A stretch of DNA of 64,000 nt from Clostridium gelidum. Its GTDB lineage: Bacteria > Bacillota > Clostridia > Clostridiales > Clostridiaceae. The notes under the pieces are model-generated. The model worked only from the letters and a program-made list of their open reading frames with translations. It was not told the DNA's origin and did not search any database. The first letter of the stretch is position 1. Each line of letters begins with the position of its first letter. The DNA is taken from NCBI RefSeq assembly GCF_019977655.1, contig NZ_AP024849.1:2017001-2081000 (forward strand). Direction: 5' to 3'. Shown here in pieces: positions 43,138 through 51,038 of the stretch. Position numbers and translations under genes: made by a program.

Positions 43138-43455
43138 ATGGAAAATAATAAAATTGAATCTTTATTAGTACAGATTCTTGAAAATCAAACTAAAATGCAA
43201 TCTGACATAACTGGAATGCAATTTGACATAACGGGAATACAATCTGATATAACTGGAATGAAATCTGACATAACTGAAATTAAAGGAAAAATTAATTCTG
43301 TATATGATCAAACTGCCGATTTAACTGAATTTCGTACTGAAACTAAAGATAATTTTAGTTCTATTAATAAAGATGTTAAATTTATTAAACATAAACTTCA
43401 TGAAACAGAGGAAGATGTTTTTGATATAAAAGACCATTTAAAAATAGTTAAGTAA
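43138..43455 (+). CDS. Coiled-coil protein with 7-residue repeats
   Basis: A 105-residue protein. Residues about 20-48 are four copies of a heptad of the type QSDITGM/I (SDITGMQFDITGIQSDITGM), encoded by four tandem 21-base repeats at 43198-43281. Flanking segments continue the coiled coil (EIKGKINSVYDQTADL; KDVKFIKHKLHETEEDVFDI). No signal peptide or membrane helix. Such phage-tail- or chemotaxis-like small coiled coils are common in clostridia; the function is unknown. AAGGAGCTG precedes the ATG and a terminator follows. Confidence 0.75.
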   Translation: MENNKIESLLVQILENQTKMQSDITGMQFDITGIQSDITGMKSDITEIKGKINSVYDQTADLTEFRTETKDNFSSINKDVKFIKHKLHETEEDVFDIKDHLKIVK

Positions 43456-43460
43456 TTATG

Positions 43461-43486
43461 AGGCACTTATATAAGTGTCTTTTTTC
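43461..43486 (+). terminator. Rho-independent terminator
   Basis: AGGCACTTATATAAGTGTCT followed by TTTTTT. It lies 5 bases after the coiled-coil gene's stop codon. Confidence 0.8.
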
Positions 43487-43668
43487 GTGAATATAATATA
43501 TTGTATTGCAGATGTTGTGCAAGAAGGAATTTCATAATAGAGAGGATATTATGAATGGATTATTGTAAAGTAAATGTTTATTTGTGATATATTAATGAAT
43601 GCAGACTTGTTATGCTCCCTTTATATAGACAGTTAAAATAATAAAATAAAAAATTGGAGTCAAATTAT

Positions 43669-44817
43669 ATGAATAAAAAAATAGAAATATTTAAAATTTC
43701 AAATTATGATAAGTTTAAGTGCATAGCTGATAAATGCAGATTTACATGTTGCGAAGGATGGGACGTTAGTATAGATAAAGATACTTATAATAAATGGAAA
43801 AAAGAAAATCATAAGACAGGGTTTATTTTGAATAATGTAAAGATAAAGAAATGCGGAAGTAAAAGAGAGTATTTTATTAATAAGGAAAATCATGAAGCAT
43901 GTGCGCTTTTGGATAAACAGGGATTATGCCAGGTAGTCAAAACCCTTGGAGAAGAGTATTTGTCTTTTACATGTCATACGTTTCCTAGGATAGAGAATAT
44001 CTTTGAAGATAAAAAGGAACTTTCATTATCATGTGCATGTCCTGAAGTAGTAGAACTTATAAGCAAATTAACTGGAAAAATAAATATTGTTTCAGAAAAT
44101 GATAATAATTTAAAAAGTAATTTATTAGAACTTAAAGTCAGGGATGCTATAATTAATATTATGCAAATGGAAAAATTTTCATTAGATGAGAAGTTGATTG
44201 TTAGTTTTCAAATGTTATTAACTATTTTAGAAGATAAAAACTTCACAGAAAAAAATTTAATTGAAGAACTAGAAAAGTATAAAAGCAGAGATTATATACA
44301 AAAACATATAGAAATATATAAGAAAATAGATTTTGGCATAAATGATTCAGTTGAAGAAATTAATTATCTATTTTTAGATATGACAAAGAATTATAAGGAA
44401 GTTGCTATTTTTGAGATCTTTTTAAAAGATATTTCTGACTTTGCGAAAAATATTAAAATTGAAAATCTTTCTGCGGCGTGGCAGGATTATAAAAGTTTGT
44501 TTGAACAATATAATATGTTAAATGAAAATTGTATTATATCCGATATTTTAAGCAGCTGCATAAGCTATGATATTTTCGATATGGCTATCTCTTTTCAAAT
44601 GATTATAGTAGAGTATTTATTAGTAAGGTATGCTGTATTTTTGAAATATTGTATGAGTAAAAACAAGGAAATAGATCCTCAAGACATAAAAGATTATATT
44701 GTAGTTTTTTCAAGAATTATTGGCAATAATACTCAAGCAGTTATAGAATTTTTTAGAGAGGGTTTTGGTAAGGATGTTTTGGATATTGAATATGTGTGTT
44801 TTATAGGGCTATTTTAA
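43669..44817 (+). CDS. fliB: Flagellin lysine-N-methylase
   Basis: A 382-residue protein of the FliB family, which methylates surface lysines of flagellin. The Cys-rich N-terminal region is characteristic: FKCIADKCRFTCCEGWDVSI, then CALLDKQGLCQVV, SFTCHTFPRI and LSCACPEVVELI. These eight or more Cys probably bind an Fe-S cluster. Start ATG 43669 is chosen because GGAG lies 9 bases upstream; TTG 43654 overlaps the ribosome binding site. In Salmonella the gene lies beside flagellin; here no flagellar gene is within the window. Downstream is one end of the palindromic repeat. Confidence 0.88.
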   Translation: MNKKIEIFKISNYDKFKCIADKCRFTCCEGWDVSIDKDTYNKWKKENHKTGFILNNVKIKKCGSKREYFINKENHEACALLDKQGLCQVVKTLGEEYLSFTCHTFPRIENIFEDKKELSLSCACPEVVELISKLTGKINIVSENDNNLKSNLLELKVRDAIINIMQMEKFSLDEKLIVSFQMLLTILEDKNFTEKNLIEELEKYKSRDYIQKHIEIYKKIDFGINDSVEEINYLFLDMTKNYKEVAIFEIFLKDISDFAKNIKIENLSAAWQDYKSLFEQYNMLNENCIISDILSSCISYDIFDMAISFQMIIVEYLLVRYAVFLKYCMSKNKEIDPQDIKDYIVVFSRIIGNNTQAVIEFFREGFGKDVLDIEYVCFIGLF

Positions 44818-44822
44818 AACAC

Positions 44823-44860
44823 TTTAGGCACATGAAAGCAAATAACAAGCCCAAAGTTGC
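44823..44860. repeat. Left end of the TAAGGCAC repeat
   Basis: TTTAGGCACATGAAAGCAAA, then TAACAAGCCC, directly after fliB. It is nearly identical to the end at 20517, but no right partner is found before 45079. The remaining DNA up to the regulator gene (44861-45079) shows no gene. Confidence 0.6.
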
Positions 44861-45079
44861 CTTGATAATCTTCGTTGGATGAGTATTCTGCTACTTTTAC
44901 CATTTCACACTTATATGATTTATAATAATTGGGACGAAAATTTTTATATAAAAAGTGATGGTATACCTTTATTTTGCAAGGATAAACGATGAAGCTTAAT
45001 TTTCTTTTATATGTTTTGTCTTTGATGTATAATGTATTAAATAATATAAATTAGAGATAAAGAAATAAGGGAGACACAT

Positions 45080-45775
45080 ATGATAACACCTAATAAAACT
45101 ACAAAAGTATATGATCAAGTTATAGAACAAATTAAAAATAAAATAAAATGTGGAGAAATAAAAAAGGGAGATAAATTACCATCAGAAAGAGAAATGGCAG
45201 AATCAATTGGTGTGTCACGAACATCAGTAAGGGAGGCTATAAGAGCCTTAGAGGTGGTTGGTTTGGTAGAAAGCAGGCAGGGAGCTGGGAACTACATAAA
45301 AACTAATTTTGATAATTCATTATTTGAGCCTCTTTCAGCAATGTTTATGCTGCAGGAATGTTCTGTTAGGGAAATGTTTGACTTAAGAGAAACATTAGAA
45401 TTACAATGTGCTAAATTAGCGGCTAAAAATATAGAGGATAATGAACTTGCACTTTTGACTGCAATAGTAGACAGAATGTATATTGCAAGAAGTGAAGAGG
45501 AAAGTCTTGAACTCGATATTAAGCTTCATTACTTAATTGCAAAAGCTTCACGAAACGTATTGCTGATAAATGTTCTTGAAGTTATATCTCAGCTTATGGA
45601 TGAATTTATTCGAAAATTCAGAATGCAGATTTTACATGAAGGAAATAAAGAAGGTCTATTAGAAATACATGAAAATTTACTTAGAGCCTTGAAATGCCGG
45701 GATGAATCAAAAGTGTATAATGCCATGAAGGAGCATTTCAATTTGATTAGGAAAGCTTATGGATATGATGATTAG
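45080..45775 (+). CDS. lctA: FadR/LldR-type GntR regulator of the lactate clusters
   Basis: A 231-residue regulator. The GntR winged helix is at about 10-70 (LPSEREMAESIGVSRTSVRE, then AIRALEVVGLVESRQGAGNY), and the FCD ligand domain is at about 95-225 with metal/ligand positions in DLRETLELQC, HYLIAKASRN and MKEHFNLIRKAYG. This FadR subgroup includes LldR/LctR proteins that sense lactate. It stands directly before the etfB-etfA-ldh cluster, whose promoter has two ATTGGT palindromes of the expected FadR type. A beheaded paralogue is at 61498-61812. The symbol follows Acetobacterium usage and is provisional. Its TAG stop lies inside a palindromic repeat. Confidence 0.88.
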   Translation: MITPNKTTKVYDQVIEQIKNKIKCGEIKKGDKLPSEREMAESIGVSRTSVREAIRALEVVGLVESRQGAGNYIKTNFDNSLFEPLSAMFMLQECSVREMFDLRETLELQCAKLAAKNIEDNELALLTAIVDRMYIARSEEESLELDIKLHYLIAKASRNVLLINVLEVISQLMDEFIRKFRMQILHEGNKEGLLEIHENLLRALKCRDESKVYNAMKEHFNLIRKAYGYDD

Positions 45776-45835
45776 GCATATGAAAGAAAATAACAAGCAA
45801 GTAGATTGACTTGTTATTTTTTTGATAATTCCTTA
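45771..45835. repeat. Short TAAGGCAC palindromic repeat supplying the regulator's stop codon
   Basis: ATTAGGCATATGAAAGAAAA, then TAACAAG at the left, and CTTGTTATTTTTTTGATAAT, then TCCTTAA at the right. The left end contains TAG 45773-45775, the stop of the regulator gene. In the paralogous copy at 61812 the gene ends with AAATAA and no repeat is present. Confidence 0.75.
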
Positions 45836-45850
45836 AATTCCAATATATTT

Positions 45851-45896
45851 ACTTAGATTATTAATACAAGTTATGTTGATAATCTAAGTATTTTTT
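45851..45896 (+). terminator. Terminator after the regulator gene
   Basis: ACTTAGATTAT and ATAATCTAAGT (11 bp) with a 17-base loop, followed by ATTTTTTTATA. It separates the regulator from the cluster A promoter. Confidence 0.8.
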
Positions 45897-46033
45897 TATA
45901 TAGGTATGTTATTAATTTAACAATGAATGTTAAAAATGAAGATATAGAAAAAAATTTTTATTTTTAATCTGTAATTTAGAAAATTAATTATAGCATAAAT
46001 ATGTAATTATTTACACGAGAAGATAATACTCGT

Positions 46034-46138
46034 GTAAACATTTTCTGTTAAATTAATAACAATTGTTTACAAGCGATATTTGAGGAGCTATAATGAAATT
46101 ACAAATTGGTCATACCAATATTAAAATTGGTATGACAA
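46034..46138 (+). promoter_or_regulatory. Lactate/redox control module, copy 1 (cluster A)
   Basis: In order: CTGTTAAATTAATAACAA (46045-46062), close to the Rex consensus TTGTTAANNNNTTAACAA; TTTACA (46066-46071), 17 bases, TATAAT (46089-46094); and two tandem operators ATTGGTCATACCAAT (46105-46119) and ATTGGTATGACAA (46126-46138). The same order and spacing recur at 49990 and 62021. etfB starts 31 bases after the last operator. Binding proteins are inferred. Confidence 0.8.
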
Positions 46139-46169
46139 GTGAGCATAAATTAATAGGAGGAAAATTATT

Positions 46170-46958
46170 ATGAATATCTTAGTTTGTATTAAACAAGTAC
46201 CAGGAACTGCAAAAGTAGAAGTTGATCCTGATACTGGAGTATTGAAAAGAGATGGTATAGATTCTAAAATGAATCCATATGATTTATATGCTTTAGAAAC
46301 AGCATTAAAAATTAAAGAGAGTAAAGGTGGCATAGTTAATGTTCTAAGTATGGGACCTAATCAAGCTTTAAGCGTAATAAGAGAAGCATATACTATGGGA
46401 GCTGATGCAGGAACCTTGTTATCAGATAGAAAATTTGGAGGTGCTGATGTTTTAGCTACTTCTTATACAATTGCTCAAGGTGTTAAAAAAGTGGGGGATT
46501 TTCAGCTTATAATTTGTGGTAAGCAGACTACAGATGGGGATACAGCACAAGTTGGACCTGAAATGGCAGAGTGGCTAAACATACCTCATGTAGCAAATGT
46601 AAAAAGAATAATTAATATAGGAGAGTTTTCAATTACAGTTGAAATGGACATGCCGGAAAGTATTGAAACTGTAGAAATAGCATATCCATGTTTGATTACA
46701 GTAGATAAGGGAATATTTGAACCAAGGTTACCCTCTTATAAAAAGAAATTATCTACTGAGGATAGAGAAATTAAAATATTAAGTCTAAATGATTTTGATG
46801 ATAAAAATGAAAAAAATTATGGATTGAATGGTTCTCCAACTCAGGTTGAAAGAATATTTCCACCAGAAGTTAATAATGATAGAGAAATGTGGGGCGGAAG
46901 TTCAAGTGAATTAAGTGAAAGAATATCAAATAAATTAAAAACATTAAAATTTGTTTAA
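46170..46958 (+). CDS. lctB: Electron-transfer flavoprotein beta subunit, lactate dehydrogenase type
   Basis: A 262-residue EtfB. MNILVCIKQVPGTAKVEVDP is the family start; GADAGTLLSDRKFGGADVLA and ICGKQTTDGDTAQVGPEMAE form the nucleotide-binding region. In bifurcating Etfs this subunit holds the FAD that splits or merges electrons near the NAD site. It is followed by a ferredoxin-domain EtfA and an FAD lactate dehydrogenase, the LctBCD order of Acetobacterium woodii. So it likely takes part in lactate oxidation with NAD+ driven by reduced ferredoxin. RBS ATAGGAGG. It is a close paralogue of the gene at 62340. Confidence 0.9.
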   Translation: MNILVCIKQVPGTAKVEVDPDTGVLKRDGIDSKMNPYDLYALETALKIKESKGGIVNVLSMGPNQALSVIREAYTMGADAGTLLSDRKFGGADVLATSYTIAQGVKKVGDFQLIICGKQTTDGDTAQVGPEMAEWLNIPHVANVKRIINIGEFSITVEMDMPESIETVEIAYPCLITVDKGIFEPRLPSYKKKLSTEDREIKILSLNDFDDKNEKNYGLNGSPTQVERIFPPEVNNDREMWGGSSSELSERISNKLKTLKFV

Positions 46959-47021
46959 CAAATAGGCTGGAAGGGCTAAAAAATTTATTAATATTTTTGA
47001 ATTAGAGGAGGAGAAGAAGTT

Positions 47022-48212
47022 ATGGCAAAATTGGTTGTAAATCAAGATAAGATAACAAATATTGAAGAATTATTAAAAATATGTCCCTTTGGTGCTCTTG
47101 AGAACAATAACGGAAAAGTTGAAATTAGTGGAGCATGCAAGATGTGTAAACTTTGCGTTAAGAAAGGTCCTAAAGGTGCAGTTGAATACATAGAAGAGGC
47201 AATTAAGGAAATAGATAAAAGTATTTGGAATGGAATTGGAGTTTATGTTGACCATGTAGATGGAGATATACATCCGGTTACTTATGAACTAATAGGAAAA
47301 GCCAGAGAATTAGCAGGTAAAATTAATCATCCTGTTTATGCAGTATTTGTAGGAAACAATATTTCTCATAAAGCAGAGGAACTTTTACATTATGGAGTAG
47401 ATAAGGTTTTTGTATATGATGAGGAAGAGTTAAAATATTTCAGAATAGAACCATATACAGCTGCTTTTGAAGATTTTATAAAAAAGGTAAAGCCAACGGC
47501 TTTATTAGTTGGAGCAACTACTATAGGAAGATCATTGGCACCAAGAATTGCGGCTAGATTTAAAACTGGACTTACAGCTGACTGTACTATTTTAGATATA
47601 AAAGACAATACAGATTTGATTCAAATAAGACCAGCTTTTGGTGGAAATATAATGGCTCAAATAGTTACTCCTAACTCAAGACCACAACTCGCAACTGTTA
47701 GATACAAGGTTATGACAGCTCCAAAAAGAAGTGAAGAAATTAATGGTGAGATAGTTCCTTGCAGTATAAATAAAGAAAAATTAAAATCTGGAATAACAGT
47801 CCTTGAAATAAAGAAAAAAGTATCAGAAGTTGGAATTAGTGATGCTGAAGTTATTGTAGCAGCTGGCAGAGGAATTAAGTCAGAAAAAGATTTGGACATG
47901 GTTAAAGAATTAGCTAAAGTTTTGAATGCAGAATTTGCATGTACAAGGCCCCTTATTGAAGCAGGATGGGTTGATGCAAAAAGGCAGATTGGATTAAGCG
48001 GAAGAACTGTAAGACCAAGGCTTATAATAACTTGTGGTATATCAGGGGCAGTCCAATTCACAGCAGGAATGAATAATTCTGATTATATTTTTGCAATTAA
48101 CACAGATGAAAAAGCACCAATACTAAAAGTTGCTCATTATGGAGTTGTTGGAGATTTATATGAAGTGATTCCTGAATTAATAGAAAAGATAAAACTTGCT
48201 AAGGAGGCATAG
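47022..48212 (+). CDS. lctC: EtfA with N-terminal [4Fe-4S] domain, lactate dehydrogenase type
   Basis: A 396-residue EtfA. Residues 1-60 form a small ferredoxin-like domain with Cys21 (ICPFGA) and Cys39/42/45 (ACKMCKLCVKKGP), enough for one [4Fe-4S] cluster. The rest is a standard EtfA: VYAVFVGNNISHKAEELLHY, GATTIGRSLAPRIAARF and the FAD-binding C-terminal domain (TRPLIEAGWVDAKRQIGLSG; ITCGISGAVQFTAGM). The extra cluster marks the CarE/LctC class, able to accept electrons from ferredoxin. It is 63 bases after lctB and 3 bases before lctD. Residues around 140-195 are encoded by DNA identical over 164 bases to cluster C. Confidence 0.92.
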   Translation: MAKLVVNQDKITNIEELLKICPFGALENNNGKVEISGACKMCKLCVKKGPKGAVEYIEEAIKEIDKSIWNGIGVYVDHVDGDIHPVTYELIGKARELAGKINHPVYAVFVGNNISHKAEELLHYGVDKVFVYDEEELKYFRIEPYTAAFEDFIKKVKPTALLVGATTIGRSLAPRIAARFKTGLTADCTILDIKDNTDLIQIRPAFGGNIMAQIVTPNSRPQLATVRYKVMTAPKRSEEINGEIVPCSINKEKLKSGITVLEIKKKVSEVGISDAEVIVAAGRGIKSEKDLDMVKELAKVLNAEFACTRPLIEAGWVDAKRQIGLSGRTVRPRLIITCGISGAVQFTAGMNNSDYIFAINTDEKAPILKVAHYGVVGDLYEVIPELIEKIKLAKEA

Positions 48213-48215
48213 ACA

Positions 48216-49619
48216 ATGAGTTATAAAGAAGTTGAGTTAAAAGATTATGAGTACATAATGTCAATTACAGAAAATGATAAAGAAAGAGTATTTTTTAAAA
48301 ATGAAATAAATGAAGATTATAGTCACGATGAACTTGGTGGAATTAAAAAGATGCCAGACATAGTAATTCAAGCTATAACAACAGAAGAAGTTTCAAAAGT
48401 AATGAAATATGCATATGAAAATAACATTCCTGTAACTCCAAGGGGATCTGGTACAGGTCTTGTAGGGGCAGCTGTTCCTTTAAAGGGTGGAATAGTTATT
48501 GATCTTAGCAGAATGAATAAAATATTAGAACTAGATGAAGAAAATTTAACCCTTACTCTAGAATCAGGAGTACTTTTAATGGATATTGGAAAATATGTTG
48601 AGGAATTTGATTTATTTTATCCACCAGATCCAGGAGAAAAATCTGCAACTATAGGTGGAAATATAAGTACTAATGCTGGTGGAATGAGAGCTGTAAAATA
48701 TGGAGTCACTAGAGATTACGTAAGAGGTCTTGAAGTTGTACTTCCAAATGGTGAAGTAGTAGAACTTGGAGGAAAAGTTGTTAAAAACAGCTCAGGATAT
48801 TCATTAAAAGATTTAATGATTGGATCTGAAGGAACTTTAGGAATAGTAACAAAGGCAACTATGAAGTTAATACCTCTTCCTAAAAAAGCTTTAAGCCTTT
48901 TAATACCATTTGAAACCTTGGAAAAAGCAATAGATACAGTGCCTAAAATAGTTAAATCAAAATCAACACCAACAGCAATTGAATTTATGCAAAGAGAAGC
49001 TATTATTGCAGCAGAAGAATTTCTTGGAAAAAGTTTTCCTGATAAATCTTCAGATGCATATTTACTATTAACTTTCGATGGAAATTCCACAGAAGAAATT
49101 GAAAAGGCTTATGAAAATGTTGCAAACATTTGCTTAGAATCTGGAGCATTGGATGTGTTCATTTCAGATACAGAAGAAAGACAGGAATCAATATGGTCAG
49201 CTAGGGGATGTTTTCTTGAGGCGATCAAGGCTCTAACTAGCGAAATGGATGAAGTTGATGTTGTCGTGCCAAGGAATAAAATTGGAGAGTTTGTAACTTT
49301 TACCCATGAACTTGAAAAAAAAGCAAACATAAGAATAAAAAGTTTTGGACATGCTGGAGATGGAAACTTGCACATATATATATTAAGGGATAAATTATCT
49401 AAAGAAATATGGCATACAAAATTAAGTGAAGTTATGCAGATAATGTATGATAAAGCTAAAGAATTAAAAGGACAAGTTTCTGGGGAACATGGTATAGGTT
49501 TTGCAAAGAAAGGATATTTAAAGCAGTCATTACCAGATCAATGTATAAGCATAATGCAGGGAATAAAATTAGCTTTTGATCCTAAGAATATATTAAATCC
49601 AGGAAAAGTATGTGAATAA
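48216..49619 (+). CDS. lctD: FAD-dependent lactate dehydrogenase (GlcD family) of the bifurcating complex
   Basis: A 467-residue flavoprotein of the GlcD/D-lactate dehydrogenase class. The FAD_binding_4 domain shows TPRGSGTGLVGAAVPLKGG, DPGEKSATIGGNISTNAGGM and YGVTRDYVRGLEVVLPNGE; the C-terminal cap shows SFGHAGDGNLHIYI and the closing GQVSGEHGIGFAKKGYL and DPKNILNPGKV. It oxidises lactate to pyruvate and passes electrons to the Etf pair. The ribosome binding site AAGGAGG lies within the end of lctC, so translation is coupled. A terminator-like hairpin follows at 49782. About 50% alike by eye to the second enzyme at 54957. Confidence 0.9.
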   Translation: MSYKEVELKDYEYIMSITENDKERVFFKNEINEDYSHDELGGIKKMPDIVIQAITTEEVSKVMKYAYENNIPVTPRGSGTGLVGAAVPLKGGIVIDLSRMNKILELDEENLTLTLESGVLLMDIGKYVEEFDLFYPPDPGEKSATIGGNISTNAGGMRAVKYGVTRDYVRGLEVVLPNGEVVELGGKVVKNSSGYSLKDLMIGSEGTLGIVTKATMKLIPLPKKALSLLIPFETLEKAIDTVPKIVKSKSTPTAIEFMQREAIIAAEEFLGKSFPDKSSDAYLLLTFDGNSTEEIEKAYENVANICLESGALDVFISDTEERQESIWSARGCFLEAIKALTSEMDEVDVVVPRNKIGEFVTFTHELEKKANIRIKSFGHAGDGNLHIYILRDKLSKEIWHTKLSEVMQIMYDKAKELKGQVSGEHGIGFAKKGYLKQSLPDQCISIMQGIKLAFDPKNILNPGKVCE

Positions 49620-49689
49620 AATTGCTAATTTTATAAATTAGTGAATATAATGATATACTTCCATGTAATAAAATTATGAATTAGGAAAA

Positions 49690-49752
49690 ATGGCTGTTAA
49701 TACTAATATAGATGGATATGAAATAGATAATAATGGAGTATGCGTTTATTAA
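49690..49752 (+). pseudogene. Possible cell-wall-binding repeat fragment
   Basis: MAVNTNIDGYEIDNNGVCVY. The xxNTxIDGYxIDxNGVxV pattern resembles one choline/cell-wall-binding repeat unit of clostridial surface proteins. One unit alone, without start signal, can only be a remnant, or chance. Confidence 0.3.
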
Positions 49753-49781
49753 GTTGAAGCAAAATATTGGGCTATATTGTA

Positions 49782-49820
49782 AATCGTGGTGCAGATAATT
49801 TGTTTGTACCATGATTTTTT
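49782..49820 (+). terminator. Terminator of the lctBCD transcript
   Basis: AATCGTGGTGCA pairs with TGTACCATGATT (two G-U pairs) and is followed by TTTT. Located 160 bases after lctD. Confidence 0.7.
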
Positions 49821-49989
49821 AAATTATGTTGTGAATACAAGTATTTTCTTGATATTTTTCAAACAATTAAAAGCTTTAAAACAAATCAAAATTAAAGTTG
49901 CAAAACTTTTTTTGATTTCAAATGAATTATATTCCGTGTGAAGATCCATGTAATACATAAGTTATAAGTTGGAAGAGGCATTGCCTATG

Positions 49990-50094
49990 TAAACATTTTG
50001 CTTGTTAAATTAATAACAATTGTTTACAAGGAATATTTTAGAAGATATAATTAAGTTATAGATTGGTATTACCAATCTATAACTGGTATGACAA
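49990..50094 (+). promoter_or_regulatory. Lactate/redox control module, copy 2 (cluster B)
   Basis: TTGTTAAATTAATAACAA (50002-50019; Rex-like), TTTACA (50023-50028), 17 bases, TATAAT (50046-50051), then ATTGGTATTACCAAT (50062-50076) and ACTGGTATGACAA (50082-50094). Same arrangement as copies 1 and 3. The first gene starts 137 bases later, leaving a long leader (50095-50231) in which I see no clear structure. Confidence 0.8.
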
Positions 50095-50231
50095 TGAAAA
50101 GGTAATTTCAATAAATAAAATTTTTTACAGGAATTAAAACAAAAGTTTAACAGTATTTTTAACAATAGAAATACAAAATCATTTTATCAAAAATAGTTTA
50201 ATTAATGTAAAGGGTAAAGGAGAGAAAAAGT

Positions 50232-51017
50232 ATGGAGATTCTGTTATGTGTAAAACAAGTTCCAGATGATTCTATTGAAATTCATTTGGATAAGGAAGCT
50301 AAAAAACCTAAATTGAATGGAGTGAGTTTGGTAGCAAATGCATTTGATACATATGCATTAGAGTTAGCAGTTCGTTTAAGTGAAGCGCATGGAGGAAAAG
50401 TAAGTGTATTAACTGTTGGAAGTGAAGATTCTTTAAACACCTTAAAAAATTGTCTTTCTGTAGGAGCTAAAGAAGCATTTTTTATAAAAGATGATTTATA
50501 TGCAGATTTAGATTCCATTGGAACAGCTCATGTTTTGGCAGATGCTATTCATAAAATTGAAAAAGACAAGGGTGAAAAATTTGATTTAATTCTTTGCGGA
50601 AAAGAATCTACAGATGAAATTACTGGACAAGTAGGAGCAATGCTTGCTGAAAAACTTAAAATGGGTTTTGTTAGTAGTGTTATTGAAATCGATTTTAAAG
50701 ATAATTCAATGGAAGTTCATGCAGAAACTGATGAAGGATATAATTTAGTTTCTTTAAAATGTCCAGCTGTATTAACAGTAAGTAAACCTAATTATGATCC
50801 GCGTTACCCTACTATTAAGACTAAGATGGCAAGCCGAAAGGCAGTGATTCCAACTTACTGCGCAGCAGAAATTGGAGAGTTCAAACAGGCAAAAGTACGC
50901 TGCACTCAATATGTTGAACCTCCTAAGAAAGAAGCTGGTATCAAGATTCAAGAGAAAGATGCGCTACTTGCAGTAAGTGCTGCCATGGAGCAAATGAAAA
51001 AAGATAAAGCAATCTAA
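50232..51017 (+). CDS. etfB: EtfB of cluster B
   Basis: A 261-residue EtfB (MEILLCVKQVPDDSIEIHLD; ICGKESTDEITGQVGAMLAE; YDPRYPTIKTKMASRK). It is clearly divergent from the cluster A and C proteins, which resemble each other closely. Its sequence looks closer to Etfs of butyryl-CoA dehydrogenases or gut lactate utilisers. It uses CGT/CGC arginine and GCG codons more than the surrounding native genes. It pairs with the EtfA at 51039 and probably serves the dehydrogenases at 54957 and/or 56562. RBS AAAGGAGAG. Confidence 0.88.
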   Translation: MEILLCVKQVPDDSIEIHLDKEAKKPKLNGVSLVANAFDTYALELAVRLSEAHGGKVSVLTVGSEDSLNTLKNCLSVGAKEAFFIKDDLYADLDSIGTAHVLADAIHKIEKDKGEKFDLILCGKESTDEITGQVGAMLAEKLKMGFVSSVIEIDFKDNSMEVHAETDEGYNLVSLKCPAVLTVSKPNYDPRYPTIKTKMASRKAVIPTYCAAEIGEFKQAKVRCTQYVEPPKKEAGIKIQEKDALLAVSAAMEQMKKDKAI

Positions 51018-51038
51018 CTTAAGGGGGAAAATGAGATC

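Noticed and set aside
47657..48061. 134-codon minus-strand frame inside lctC
   Set aside because: Antisense shadow of a strongly conserved EtfA domain; a similar shadow occurs in the other EtfA gene at 51410-51805, as expected from shared coding pattern.
50095..50231. A riboswitch in the long leader of cluster B
   Set aside because: No stable stem series or known aptamer landmarks were visible; the DNA is plain AT-rich sequence.
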